Shown: positions 1 to 11,841, counted from the first letter of the stretch. The stretch is 64,000 nucleotides of DNA from Atherix ibis (GCA_958298945.1 OY282606.1:51907920-51971919); one strand, 5' to 3'. Notes: generated by a model not told the origin, from the sequence alone. A program made the numbers and translations.

Positions 1-202
1 GGTTACAATAATTCAGAAATAAGTAATGAATTATTGTTCAGCAGAGAGTAGTTTTACTGTCCTTAATAGTATTTTGTTATTATTAAAAAATAAACAATTT
101 AACCATTAATAATTGAGCTTCATTTTTGAACTATAAAAAATCTAAAAAAAATCGGTCTTCTACTTTTAGAAAATTGCTTAGTTGCTCAAATTAAAAAAAA
201 AA

Positions 203-745
203 ATTCTGAAATTGAGACAAATCGATTCTTAATATATTTTGGGGGAAAAGAAATCCACGTTTATTTTAAGACTTTATTTAACATGGTTCGAATTTTGTCC
301 GATTTGTGTCAAATATGCACCATTTTGTTTTATAATTTGTTGCCAATTTCATTATGCCTCTCTCATGGAGCCCTGGTCCCTATTGGTGAAAAACTCGACT
401 AACCGACTAAGGAAGTTTTGGAATGATAGAAAAAGATGATAATTGCTTGGTGCCAGGTCCGGAATATAAAATGGATGCATCAAACATTCCCAACAAGGAA
501 ATCGACGAAACCAAAATTGCCCATAATTGGTTATAGCAGTATTGCGACCATAAGCACAATTCACAATTTCAGCCGCCTGTTTTGCATTGTCACCTTTAAC
601 AAAGCAAAATTGTAAAATCTACCGCATTTTTGATTTGTTAACTTCCAACTTTGCCTATAACTGAATACTGAATTGACAATCAAAAAATTCTAAAATCATT
701 TTTTTAGTATGGAATGTCACTTTTCCAACGAGCATAAATCTGAAC
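203..745 (-). mobile_element. Mariner B1, internally deleted copy
   Basis: Read on the minus strand, this matches B2 (16554-18838) at both ends: the leader with GTGCTCGTTGGAAAAGTGAC and the tail with TCTCAATTTCAGAATT. It lacks the middle of the transposase, so it is a short non-autonomous derivative. Outer boundaries are where similarity to B2 stops. No convincing terminal inverted repeat or TA duplication was resolved. Confidence 0.7.
278..627 (-). pseudogene. B1 mariner transposase, N- and C-terminal ends fused
   Basis: Remnant of a DD34D mariner transposase, the nuclear enzyme that cuts and pastes its own element. About 44 N-terminal residues including YGQFWFRRF (helix-turn-helix side) are joined directly to the C-terminal catalytic end with LAPSNYHLF and FFTNRDQ. 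The DNA-binding domain and the first two catalytic Asp are therefore missing. The third catalytic residue, Asp in active mariners, is Asn here (SNYHLF). A stop lies three codons after the presumed ATG, and there is a frameshift near the C-terminus. No function is expected. Confidence 0.7.
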
Positions 746-775
746 TTATTTGATCAAAATCCTTTACGAGATAAA

Positions 776-2080
776 CGAGGTCTGTTCAAAAATCATCGTG
801 AATTTTGAATTTCCGTGGGTTACGTATATTCGATTTTCGATTTTTTTGGCGTTATGTTGGTACTCATGTCTCTCATTTATGCCGACAAGTTCAGCCATTT
901 TAAATGTTCAGCTAAGTTTTGACAACTGCTTTGCTGGCACGTGTTTTGGCTCGTCTTCGATTTTTGCCCATTTCAAAAAATGGTTTAATTTGAATCTGTA
1001 TCAAATTTTGTGTGAAAATCAAAATTAATTGCGCGGAGCATTTCGAATGTTGACTATGGCATATGGTGAAGCTATCTTGGAGCGAAGCAAGGTTTATCGG
1101 TGGTACAAAATGTTCTCAGAGGGCCGAGAAAAGCATACCGGATGCCCGAGCATGTCAACAACAGACGAAAACATTGATGAAGTTAAGAAAATAGTATTGG
1201 CCAATCGTCGAATCACCGTTAGAGAAGTTGCTGAGGACTTAAACATATCGATTGGCCCGTGCCATTCGATTTTTTCCAATGATTTGGCGTGAGACGGGTC
1301 GCCGTGAAATTCGTACCAAAATTGCTCAATATCGACCAAAAACAGCAATGCATTAACATTGCTTAGGAGCAATTTGCCACTATTCGCGACGACCCAAATT
1401 TGTTCTAGAGGGTCATAACTGGTAGCGAATCAAGGGTTTATGGTTATGACGTGGAAACCAAAGCTTAATCATCCCAATGGAAGCTGCCGCACGAGCCAAG
1501 ACCGAAAAAAGCCCACCAAGTTCGGTCGAATGTGAAGGTTTTGCTTACAGTTTCATTCGATTGCAGGTACGTGGTGCATGATGAGTTCTTGCCACAGTGT
1601 AGAACGGTCAATAAGAAAAATTACATGGAAGTTATGCGCAAGTTACCCGAAGCAATCCGCCTGAAACACCCGGATTTGTAGAAGAACGAAACTTGGTTTT
1701 TGCACCATGATAACGCCCCTACTCACGCATCGTTACTTGTGCACGAATTTTTAGCCAAAAACAACACACTAATAATACCGCAGCCACCGTATTCCCCAGA
1801 TCTGGCCCCCTGTGACTTTTTCTTATTCACGAAACTGAAGAGCCCCATGAAAGGAGGACGGTACTCTACGATTGAGGAGATAAATACGGCATCAAAGGAG
1901 GACCTGAACAAGATCACAAAAAATAATTTTTTGAAGTCCTTCGAGGATTGGAAAAAATGTTGGCACAAGTGTATAATATCAGATGAGGATTATTTTAAAG
2001 GGGACAAAATAGATATTAATGAATAAATAAATAATTTTTGAAAAAACACAAAATTCGCGATACTTTTTGAACAGACCTCG
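776..2080 (+). mobile_element. Mariner A1, near full length
   Basis: Copy of the most numerous mariner family here. The left end reads CGAGGTCTGTTCAAAAA and the right end is its inverse (TTTTTGAACAGACCTCG), with TA on the right. The left flank is ATAAA. About 1.3 kb, the normal mariner length, with a leader of about 200 bp before the transposase. Confidence 0.9.
980..2026 (+). pseudogene. A1 mariner transposase, degraded
   Basis: DD34D transposase relic covering nearly the full length. The N-terminal HTH part is at 1029-1290 (FRMLTMAYGEA, then the GCPSMSTTDENIDEV segment). A one-base loss after FSNDLA shifts the frame. The C-terminal part at 1700-2026 keeps HHDNAPTH and SPDLAPCDFFLF. The first catalytic Asp of the ITGDES motif is Ser, and the presumed ATG is followed at once by a stop. 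The terminal residues GDKIDINE match the family C-terminus. Inactive. Confidence 0.85.
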
Positions 2081-2082
2081 TA

Positions 2083-5000
2083 TTGTGTATCATTTCAGCC
2101 ATCTTCCGAAAAAATATTAGTTTTTTTTTCCCACAATAAAAAAATTATTACCTTTTAAGGAGTATGACACTTTAAGAAACTATAGAAAAAAAATATTCCT
2201 TTTTAAAGACTATTCATAAAAAATAAGGCGAAAATTCATATTAGGATATATCGTTTTCACTTAAGATGATATCACACGATACACAAATTAATATTGTCAG
2301 TTCGAAATGATCGAAATTATTTTAAAATTGGAAAAAAACCTCTTCAGGCAAATTCTCAGTAAAAGATTTTTCTCTAAAATATCCGAAACTAAAATTAAGG
2401 TTGTCTTCTTAAGGACATATACCATCAAAAATATTATCCTTCCAATTAATTAACCAATAAATAATTAAAAATAATCCGAAACCGAAAAATTTCTTTTTTG
2501 TAAATATTCACAGGAAAACTCCTCCTCTTTTGTTATAAATATTATGGTAAAATGCCCTCCCTTTTTTTGTTCTCGCAAAATAATTGAAAATAGAAAACCA
2601 AAAGACCAGAAAAAAAGGCCACCATTTTACCCCTCAAATATGAGAGAATTTTAGTTCATTAAACTTTGAAAATTGACGGAAACAATTGTATTTTCTTCAT
2701 TTTTATTATATTTTCCTTTTGTGTGGGTGCAATTTTTGACGCAATTTTATTTGTTACACTTGATTGGGCAAACCCTTTTCGACTGGTTACAAAAAAAAAA
2801 CTCAATGAGCCACAAATTAAATCGTTTCATTGTTTATTTTGTTTTTTTTTGTTGTATTTGTTAGATTTTTTGTTTTTTTTTTGTTTTTTTTTTATTCTTT
2901 AATGTATAGATTTTTTTCTCAGTAGAGAAATCATTATGAAGAATTTTTTTATTCTTTAATGTATAGATTTATAGAAAATCAGTAGAGAAAAATTATGAAG
3001 GAGAAATGAAGGAAGAGAAATCGTATTATTTTGTCGTGGTTTATTTTTCAAAAATAAATTGTTAATAATGAATAAAAAAAATTTTCAAAAAATATTTCAA
3101 TATGTGATTGCCTTCTACGGAAACTATCACTGCAGGACTCTTTCCTTTTATTTAATATATCTTCCCTATGAGAGATGTTAAAATAGGTCCTCTTTCAATT
3201 TTGATACTTTATTTCAGGAACTTTAAAAGTAAAAATATTATAGAAAAAAAAAACATATCATAAAACATAAGAGAAAAATTTTCATTTGTATTTCTTTTTG
3301 TTCTTTACTTTTTCTTATGAGATAAACAATAAAAAATCTAAAAAGAAAGAGTTAAAAAAAAGTGAAGAAAAAATTTTTATAAGAGAAACAAAAAAAAAAC
3401 AAAAACAACGTGCGCATAACGAATGTTATATAATAAGCCACCCCCAATAAAAAAAAAAAAGAAAAATAAAAAGAAAAAACATAAAGGGTTACTGAAGATC
3501 ATAGCAAGGGATGCCCAGTTTCCGTAAACACATTTTTTATGGCTTATTGTCCGACCAGATAGCACTCCTGTATGTGCATAAATCCGATGCAAACCTAGTG
3601 GAAACTTTACGAAGGAAAATCCTTTTTGTAACCCTTGTCAAACGCTTTATGATCCTCGAAGCCTTTATTTTACATTTTTTATGGACTTGCATCGAACTGA
3701 ATATAGAAGAGGGTTTCTGCTGCGCAGCATCTTCGCCAATTTTTTTTTTTTTGTTGGTAAAATCCTTTTTTTTTTACCCTTTATCTATGTTTTTACTGCG
3801 CATTTACTATTTTGCAAATTTCTATGGCCGGTTCGTATTTTTTTCCCGGTGTTAGGTTTTCATGTTTTCTTCTCAGTTCATTTTACCATTTATCTTACAA
3901 CAATTTAGGTTAAGTGGAATGAATTTCAACATTTTCAAGGGGTATTTTTTTTTGTAGCAATAAAATACCTCTTCTCTATCATCTTGTTGCCTCGTCACAG
4001 TTATTGCAGCTGATAACCTCTTCGTCTAGCCTTAACTTATTTTGGTTGAATCGTTCAATCCTACAATTTTGTACACAGATTTTTTTATTATTTCTTCGAA
4101 GTTCTTAAAAAAAAAAATTTTTGTTGCAGATTTCATAAATACTCCATTTTTTCGAATTTTCATCAATGCAAAAAAAAAGTATAATTCCTGACCTTGTATC
4201 CGTAAATAAAAACTTCCCAAAAATGCAATAAAAACCAACTCATTTTTATCATAAATATGAATATTTGGTCAACTGGAAAAAAAGGCAAAAGAAGAAATAT
4301 TGTATATAAAAACTACAATGAAAAAGGACACGTTTTTAATATTCCAAGGTTTAATACTGTTAACTCTTTACATGCTCGATGCGTAGAGATGGCTGATTAA
4401 GGTGAAAGATTTCAAAATACTTAATGGACAGTTTTACCAGTCCTTTTGTAGTCCTTTCTTTTCAAATTCAATTATTTTTTCGAAGACCTTGAAGGTGTCT
4501 CTATCTCAAGGATAGTTTTTTGCGAAAATTGCTAAAGGTAATTACGAGTTAAAAATATGAGTGGCATTGAAGAAAAAAGGATGTGCGTTATTGCACATCG
4601 TGGCAGGTTGTTTATGGGAAAAGTGCACCTTGAATTTATGGTCATTCTTTCGTAATTTAAACAATGCAATAAGAATTAATAAAAAATCTTTGATGAAAAA
4701 ATGTGATAAATTTTTATTATGGATTTTGAAAATTCCTATTGATTTTTTGTATTTACTTTAAACATATTTTTGTTATTATATAATAAAATGCATCTTTTGA
4801 AAATTTACTAGAAAAAAATAATAATAAAATCAAACTGATCTAATGCACGTACTCCGATAAAAAATGCATTTGTGATATTGTTGAAATGCACAATAATTTA
4901 TATTTAATCGAAAAAGTTGAACTTTAGAAAACTAGCCATTTTTAAAAATATATGCAAAAATCAAATCGAAAATTGAACGTGCAGTGAATATGTTATCGAT

Positions 5001-5560
5001 AAACTTTTTGGTCCACTGTTGTTATCCGAAGAGCCACGTTTTCACAAAAAACCTAATCATTTTTAGAATTTTATCAAAAAATTAAATCAGATTTTCAAAA
5101 AAAAAGCAAAAAAAAAATGGGATGCCATTTTGTTATTGAGTTTGTTGTCTTTTTTATGATATTATTTTTTATTTTTGTAGAGGGTGGTTTTTTTAATGAA
5201 CTATCTCACTTTTCTTTGTATGTTTCAATTCGTTTCTGTGAGGGTCCTTCCAATGTAATCATTTTCAAAAGTGTGATTTGTTTTTTTTTTCAGATACGAT
5301 TTAAAAATTATTTATGTACTAAAAATTATATACAGTTTTTTTAAAGAAATATTTAGTTAAAATTCAGGTAATTTTTCCCTCAAACGCACTATATCTTATG
5401 TGATTTTCAGTTACCCTTGATCAGTTTTAAATTGTTCCTTTTGAATAAAAAGATTTACATTCTGGCAAAAAAATGCTAGAAAAAGTCCTGCCGGTATCTA
5501 CGAATTCAGAAATAAATTTCCCAGTAAATTTATTATAGTTGTTTATTAAAGACTTTTTTA
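2083..5560. other. AT-rich non-coding stretch
   Basis: Dominated by A and T runs. It contains a 57-bp tandem duplication (listed separately) and an open frame at 3511-3855 of 114 codons on the plus strand, with no recognisable motif and a phenylalanine-rich composition typical of chance frames in T-rich DNA. The only less AT-rich part is about 3490-3730. No transposase or RNA gene was recognised. Confidence 0.5.
2885..3000. repeat. 57-bp tandem duplication
   Basis: Two adjacent units each contain ATTCTTTAATGTATAGATTT (starting 2894 and 2951), followed by CAGTAGAGAAA and ATTATGAAG. The units differ by a few substitutions, so this is an older local duplication. Confidence 0.85.
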
Positions 5561-5639
5561 AAAAAAATAATATCTGCGATTACAATTGTATTGTAACAAG
5601 CAGATTTACATAATATTTTAATTTACAATCTTGTGCATC

Positions 5640-6090
5640 ATGAAGTGGGGAGTAAACACCCATCGGCGTTTCTCCAATTAATGGAAGTTAGATTCCTCTA
5701 GAAAATCTCTAAGCCATTGTCTCTTAAGCCTCCGATGAGTGTTTATGGGGAGGAGAGTACAGGACAATTCTCTCACAAGTGGATTATTGATCACAGAATA
5801 AACGAGAGTGAAATTGTTGATAGCGGAAAATGCACAAGTCCTGAAGAAAGGGAACATTTAGGTCACAATGTATTACGTTGTTACGAACATAAAGGGGGCA
5901 TCAACAATTTTACGTCTTGGACTGGAAGGCCTGGACGCCTGGTTTGTCCAGTAGTCTAAGAAGTTGTAGCTAACGTCTGTTAGCATCAACTCTTTTTAGT
6001 CTAGTATGTAGGTTCCATATGAGTCTCTTGTCCAAGTAAAGTCCCAAATAACGCACTTTATCATATTGTGGAATAATGTTGCTATTAAGG
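5640..6090 (-). pseudogene. Jockey ORF2 C-terminal region
   Basis: Minus-strand translation starts with NIIPQYDKVRYLGLYLDK, the block that follows the RT thumb in Jockey proteins, and continues with NLHTRLKRVDANRR and later FHSRLFCDQ with stops. It joins in sense to the segment at 7440 onwards once H1 is taken out at its TA, which shows one element was split. A plus-strand open frame at 5717-5959 is antisense to this and is not a gene. Confidence 0.72.
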
Positions 6091-6157
6091 TACGATAGTC
6101 GTTCAATAAGTCTTTAGAAGGAGATGGAAAAAAACTGTTTTTTAAAAAAAAAAAATT

Positions 6158-7240
6158 TTATATTGCAACATAATCTTCTTTTAGCTCTATACACTTTTCC
6201 AACCGTTTTTCCAAAAATTTTATCCCATCCAAAAAATAGGATTTCGGAAGTTCTGCAAAATACTCATCCGTTTGAGCAATGACGTCCTCGTTGGAAGTGA
6301 ACCGTCGTCCGCCAAGCCATTTCTTCAGATTGGGGAAAAGAAAATAGTCACTCGGGGCCAAATCTGGTGAATAAGCGGGATGCTGCAACAATTCCATTCT
6401 CAATTCCACAATTTTGGCCATGGAAACAGCGCAGGTGTGCACACGCGCATTGTCCTGATGCAAGAGGATTTTTTTCTTCTTCAGATGGGGGCGTTTCTCT
6501 TTGATTTCCTCGCCCAACCGTTGCAATAACGACGCGTAATACGCTCCTGTTATTGTTTTTCCTTTTTCCAAGTAGTCGATAAAAATGATGCCCTGCGAAT
6601 CCCAAAAGACCGTGGCCATCACCTTGCCGGCTGATGGCACAGTTTTTGCCTTCTTCGGAGCCCGTTCACCCTTGAAAATCCACTGTGATGACTGTCTCTT
6701 CGTTTCTGGAGTGTAGTAGTGTATCCAGGTTTCGTCCACAGTGACATATCGACGAAGGAATTTGGCAGGATTGCGAGGAAAGAGTGCCAACATAGCCTCG
6801 AAGTCCACTGCACGATTGCGCTTATTCTCCTCTGAGAGCAAACGCGGCACCCATCTTGCCGAAATTTTTTTCACAGACAATTTTTCATGCAAAATTGAAG
6901 CGACTGTACCTTGTGATATGCCCGTGGCCTCAACTAATTCGCGCACTTTAATTCGCCTTGTGATATGCCCGTGGCGTCAACTAATTCACTTATCGTTTAA
7001 AATCAGATCGTGGATTTTGTCGATGATTTCAGGAGTAGACACCTCAACTAGGCGTCCTGAACGATGTTCATCTTTTGTGGATGAACGGCCACTTTTAAAT
7101 TCATTCACCCAATTGTAAACCGTTGCAAACACAGGTGCAGATGTGCCATGAACTGCATCCAACTCGGCTTTGATTTCTTTCAGGCTTAAGCCTTTCAAAT
7201 GGAGATGTTTGATGACAGCCCTAAACTCGCTTTTGTCCAT
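6158..7240 (-). pseudogene. H1 mariner transposase, one small disruption
   Basis: About 350-residue DD34D transposase of the irritans-like group. Start chosen at MDKSEFRAVIKHL, 12 bp inside the longer open frame, because MDK/MEK plus this helix is the usual N-terminus. Domain order: two HTH motifs (about residues 1-110), WVPRLL linker, then the catalytic domain with VDETWIHYY, LHQDNARVH and SPDLAPSDYFLF, so all three Asp are present. The frame is broken near 6915-6990 by a partial tandem duplication that introduces a stop after DLILNDK. The downstream 262-codon frame is uninterrupted. Confidence 0.92.
6915..6992. repeat. Tandem duplication breaking the H1 transposase
   Basis: The string CTTGTGATATGCCCGTGGC followed by TCAACTAATTC occurs twice, about 46 bp apart, with one base difference. 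The extra unit lies exactly where the transposase loses its frame. One unit is required by the protein; the other is the duplicate. Confidence 0.88.
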
Positions 7241-7439
7241 TGTTATGCACAAATAAATGTCGTTAACTTTTAACGACGATAGAAATTGACCTACGCTATG
7301 GATCGAGCTGAAATTTTGACAGCTTTCCTGTCGATAATGCTACTTACAAAAAAAAATCTTTACCGACACAACGAGCAATTTCTCGGATTTTCTAAGGACT
7401 TATTGAACGATCCACGTATAAAGGGGTAGGTTTTTCTTA

Positions 7440-8390
7440 ACAAAGTGTGAAAGTAATGTGAGCACTTTTCTGTTATCTACATACTCTCTCCGTCTCTTAA
7501 ACCTACGATTGAAGGTTGTGGATATGGGATTGTAAATTGTTGGAAGCTATGACAGGCCGCATCATTTGCAAAAGTGGCAATAATAGTATTAGGATCAGCT
7601 GGGATGTCATGGGTATACATATTATATAAAATGGGACCTTGTAAGACTCCGGCTAGAATAGAATATATTCTTGAGGATTCTGAGTTAGTTGCAACTTAGA
7701 AATGACGTTGGGAGAGATATGAATTTATGATAATGAAGAAAGCTCTTGAGTTTCCAGAGGAGTCCATGATGCTACACACAATCGCAATCTTGGGAGATTT
7801 TTAAAAAAAACTCCTGCGTAATAGCTAAAAATAATACAATGACATTGCTGGATACTGGAGTGTTCTGATCGGAAGTCAAATTAGTGATCAGGAATAATTT
7901 TTTCATTAACTAGGACTGAGTAGAGTCGTTTTAATAGAAGTTTTGCAAATATCTTACCAAGAATTGGTAGGAGGCTGATAGTTCTATAGGAAGAAAGAGA
8001 ATTAATGGGTTTATTTGGTTAAGGAATCATGTTGATGACAGTAAATTTCCAAAGTAAAGGAAAACAGGTTGTGCCCAGGATACTGTTTAAATTTTATGTA
8101 ATTAAAACTAAAGCTTTTTGGAAAATTTGCTTCAAAATCGGAACTGTTATTTGATCATAACCAGGAGGTATTTTTTTGGGGAAGGCGCAGAATATTCGAT
8201 TTAATTTCTGAGGGCTTAAAATTTTTAGGAGGAATTAGTTCTTCGATGATTTTGTTAGTATACAATTTTTTGTATTCTATATCATCATGTGGAGCAAATG
8301 TCTGTTTTTGATCAGTTACCGTCATTTTGTTTTAGTGGGTGTGATGTTCTTTTAAACGAGAGTATTCATCTAGTAGCTTCCCATCAAGAA
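7440..8390 (-). pseudogene. Jockey reverse transcriptase, N-terminal two thirds
   Basis: Across several frames the minus strand gives the order of RT motifs expected of Jockey: PKKIPPGYDQIT-like palm entry, WKFTVINMIP, SYRTISLLPILGKIFAKLLL, a DH.FDFRSEHSSIQQ block, then SNRHF-region debris, and the catalytic-loop equivalent FANDAAC (FADD in active enzymes, so the first Asp is changed to Asn). Many stops and frameshifts. It continues across the H1 insertion into 5640-6090. Confidence 0.8.
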
Positions 8391-8399
8391 ATATTGTCA

Positions 8400-9788
8400 C
8401 TAAATTATTGAAGACTAAATTAAAAAAACTAAAATTACTCTAATGTGTGCTAATAAAACTGTATTAAAGAAACATTATTTATTTTTAAAACCTTATAAGT
8501 TTATTAGTTACTTTTTAATTTGCATATAAAAAATATGAGTTTTTTTTTTGGGAGAAAGAGGAAGATGAGTTTGTATAGTAATATTTTTTTTTTAATAGAA
8601 AATACAATTGGAGGTATTTTAAGTTTGGGAGAATTTTCTTATTTAATGTAATTTATTGTTAATAACCTGACAAAATGCATTAAAAAGATTAAAAGAATAT
8701 TTATAAAACAGTATTTTCGTAAAAGTCTATAAAATTAAATACAATATAATAAAATAAATTACAGAATATGTCAGTTTGTGGTACACCTACAATTACCCGT
8801 AGTCGTTCTTCTAAGTAGGTACGTATTTAGGCACTTGTGAGCTTATCATAAAAGGCATCTTAAATTACTCATTCGCAACAAGGGTGGTGTGAAGTGCTCG
8901 TGCACATCGTGTACAGTGCAACTGAAGACTCTGAACATAAATAAAAATGACAATTGACTGAGTATTTATGAACATTTATTTTTGACAAAAATTTTATTAT
9001 TATTTTATTATCATGGTCGTGATAGCTATTTTTATAATATTTTTTGTTGATAAAATTGGAATTTTTGTAATTAATCATTTGATTGAAAAGGAATTTACTA
9101 TCGAAACCAATAAAATGAAACAAGCAATTTAGCTAAAATGGAAGGAAAACTATTGGCAACAAGGCAGTACGGACCACAATTCACCGAAATCGTACTACGA
9201 CAAAAGTTGCATTTGCCAGCAGCAATAAGCATCAAAAGTGAAGGGTATGTAAAAGGAAGACGAACGGAATTTATGTAAAAGAAAGAATGGGACAGAGGAA
9301 CAGTAAAATAAAATAATGCAGAAAAATGAGAGAATCTAAAGCAAGAGATATTGGCGGCAAAGAGGGATATTCAACAGGAAAAAGAGAAAGGAATATGTTA
9401 AGTAAGGAGAAAATAGGAAGAATAAAGAAAATGCAAAAAAAAAAAACAGGAGACAAGTCACTGACTGTCAGCGAATCTTCTCTTTGAGGACGTGACCTAT
9501 TTAAGCACTCTGATACGGGTACAGTCAGCGATGAAAGTTTTTCCTTTTTTAGCAATTTTTGTATGAATTTTTGTAGAAAGACTTCAAAAATTATCCATAT
9601 TATTGATAATATTTTTTTGTTGAGGTCACTTGGCGACTTCATGTTTCTTGTAGGTTTATATTGTCGATTTTCCTTTAAAAAAACTGTTTACATGTTAGCT
9701 AGTATAAGTAATTAGGAGTTGTTTCATTTTGTGAAATAAAAATTGACTTTTCTATCAGCATCACAATGGGTGGACTACCAACTGAAAA
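8400..9788. other. Non-coding stretch, nothing recognised
   Basis: AT-rich, with a slightly more complex part at 8760-9260 and 9450-9530. Short open frames here have low-complexity translations and no motif. Upstream Jockey sequence may extend a little past 8390 but could not be followed. Confidence 0.4.
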
Positions 9789-9791
9789 GTA

Positions 9792-11070
9792 CGAGGTCTG
9801 TTCAAAAAGTATCGCGAATTTTGTGTTTTTTCAAAAATTATTTATTTTTTCATGAATATCTTTTTTGTCCCCTTCAAAGTAAACAACACCAAATGTGCCA
9901 ACGTTTTTTCCAATCCTCGAAGCACTTCAAAAAAATCATTTTTTGTGATCTTGTTCAGCCCATCCTTCGATGCCGTTTTTATCTCCTCAATCGTAGCGTA
10001 GCGTCATCCTTTCATGGGGCTCTTCAGTTTCGGGAACAAGAAAAAGTCACAGGGGACCAGATCTGGGGAATACGATGGCTGCGGTATTATTAGTGTATTG
10101 TTTTGGCCAAAAATTCGCGCATAAGCAACGATGCGTGTAAAAGCCAATTTTTGTTCTTACACAAATTCGGGTGTTTCTGGCGGATTGCTTCTCGCAACTT
10201 GCGCATAACTTGCAGGTAATATTTCTTATTGACCGTTCTACCCTGTGGTAAGAACTTATGATACAACACGCCTCTGCAATCGAAGAAAACTGTAAGCAAA
10301 ACCTTCACATTCGACCGAACTTGACGCGCTTTCTTCGGTATTGGCTCGTGCGGCAGCATCCATTGGGATGATTGAGCTTTGGTTTCCACGTCATAACCAT
10401 AAACCCATGATTCGACACCAGTTATGACCATCTGGAGCAAATTTAGCTCGTCGCGGACAGAGTCCAACAGCTCCTTAGCAATGTTAATGCGATACTGTTT
10501 TTGGTCGAAATTGAGCAATTTTGGTACGATGAAGGTCTCACGCTGAATCATTGGTAAAAATCGAATGGTATTAGCCAATCGATATATTTAAGTCCTCAGT
10601 AACTTCTCTGACGGTGATTCTACAATTGGCCAATACTATTTTCTTCACTTCATCAATGTTTTCGTCTGTTGTTGACGTGCTCGGGCGTCCGGTATGCTTT
10701 TCGTCGTTCACATATTCTCGGCACTCAGAGAACATTTTGTACCACCGATAAATGATGCTTCGCTATAAGGTATTTCAGCATATACCACAGTCAACATTCG
10801 GAATGCGTCCGCGCAATCAATTTTCTTTTTCACACAAAATTTGATACAGATTCTTTGATCCATTTTTTTTAGAATGGGCAAAAATCGAAGACGAGCCAAA
10901 ACACGTGCAAGCAAAGCAGGTGTCAAAAATTAACAGAACATTCAAAATGGCCGAACTCGTCGGCATAAGTGAGAGACATGAGTACCAACATAACGCCACA
11001 AAAAATCGAAAATCGAATATACGTAATCCGCGGAAAATCAAAATTCACGATACTTTTTGAACAGACCACG
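9792..11070 (-). mobile_element. Mariner A2, near full length
   Basis: Family A copy on the minus strand with both terminal repeats (CGAGGTCTGTTCAAAAAGTA on the left; the right end reads TTTTTGAACAGACCACG) and TA at each flank. About 1.28 kb. Confidence 0.92.
9836..10863 (-). pseudogene. A2 mariner transposase, catalytic residues lost
   Basis: Start at MDQRICIKFCVKKKIDCADA (10863). The longest surviving piece (10090-10578) runs from VPKLLNFDQKQ to REFLAKT. The first catalytic Asp in ITGDES is Val (ITGVES). The second motif HHDNAPAH is deleted, leaving WLLHASLL. The C-terminal SPDLAPCDFF region survives only in another frame. The normal stop after DIHE is mutated. Two of the three active-site Asp are gone, so the protein could not have worked even without the frameshifts. 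Confidence 0.88.
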
Positions 11071-11072
11071 TA

Positions 11073-11561
11073 ATTTTGCTTTAGAACTGGTCGTAAATCT
11101 GCCATTATATTTAGAAGTTTAGACCTTTGCGTTCTTGAACATTCTCAGTACAATTTAGTTTATAAGGGATCCATCTAGGCACGCACTTGACCACAAACTT
11201 CTAATCCTCACCCAGACTTAAAAACATGATTACGAGCATATTTTAAGAATTCCAAGTTACTAAGTAGAAGAAAAAGGCAACCGTATATAGGAAAACTTCG
11301 TAGACTTAGCCTACAGTAAGTAGATGGATCAGGGTAATTTCGCTCTCCTTTATGGCCAATCAAGATGGCAGTTGAGATTACAATTCGCCTCTGTGGTTGT
11401 CAAAGTATTGTAATTTTTATTAATAAACGAAACCCTTTGACTTGCGTGAATGCTATAAGTTGGTGAGAATTCCACCATTAACGGTTCCGTCGGAACTTGG
11501 AAGGTGTCTTTTCGAGTCCTCGAGTTTCCTTAACTTGCATTGAAAGTGTATTATTGGAGAT
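11073..11561. other. Non-coding stretch between A2 and Harbinger
   Basis: Moderately AT-rich with no open frame of note. No terminal repeats, tRNA-like boxes or transposase motifs were seen. Confidence 0.4.
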
Positions 11562-11566
11562 ATTAG

Positions 11567-11632
11567 CTGTGTTCCATTGGGCCTATTTTGTTACTCGCAA
11601 GTATTTGGGAGTACTTGCCCAATGGAACGCAG
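11567..11632. repeat. Subterminal hairpin at the Harbinger left end
   Basis: CTGTGTTCCATTGGGC (11567-11582) is repeated in inverse as GCCCAATGGAACGCAG (11617-11632), one mismatch over 16 bp. The left terminal repeat thus has its own inverted copy just inside. Confidence 0.85.
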
Positions 11633-11764
11633 AACTTTCTGACAGAAGTAATATATAACCTCAAAATACTGAGTTTATTCAGCCTGTCAATGTGAAGTGG
11701 AATGGATGTGTTTCGGAGAATCTTTTAGACATTTGTGATAAATATTACATAATATCTAAAAATT

Positions 11765-11841
11765 GGACCTATAACGAGGGTAAAGCATTAATAAATGTTG
11801 TACGAAAACATTTATAAATGCTTTACTCTTGTTATAGGTCC
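11765..11841. repeat. Long hairpin, 35-bp stem and 7-nt loop
   Basis: Left arm 11765-11799 begins GGACCTATAAC, and right arm 11807-11841 ends GTTATAGGTCC. The arms pair over 35 positions with only three mismatches around loop GTACGAA. It lies in the 3' part of the Harbinger element. It could be a precursor-like RNA hairpin or the trace of a templated inverted duplication. Confidence 0.9.

Larger units (their letters stand above)
6091..7418 (-). mobile_element. Mariner H1, near-intact irritans-like element in Jockey
   Basis: Ends are inverted repeats sharing CGTTCAATAAGTC and TTAGAA, flanked by TA on both sides. Length 1.33 kb, full mariner size. It sits inside the Jockey ORF2 remnant, so it arrived later. 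It is the best preserved autonomous-type copy in the window. Confidence 0.93.
5640..8390 (-). mobile_element. Jockey-type non-LTR retrotransposon remnant
   Basis: Read on the minus strand, this is the 3' part of a LINE of the Jockey group, split by mariner H1 (6091-7418). Jockey elements copy themselves by target-primed reverse transcription. The 5' end, including gag and endonuclease, was not found. The 3' boundary and poly(A) tail were not resolved and lie somewhere between about 5540 and 5640. Confidence 0.8.

Noticed and set aside
3511..3855. 114-codon plus-strand open frame
   Set aside because: No known motif; phenylalanine-rich tail comes from T-runs. It overlaps another frame of the same kind.
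5717..5959. 80-codon plus-strand open frame of fairly normal composition
   Set aside because: It is antisense to the Jockey ORF2 C-terminal remnant.
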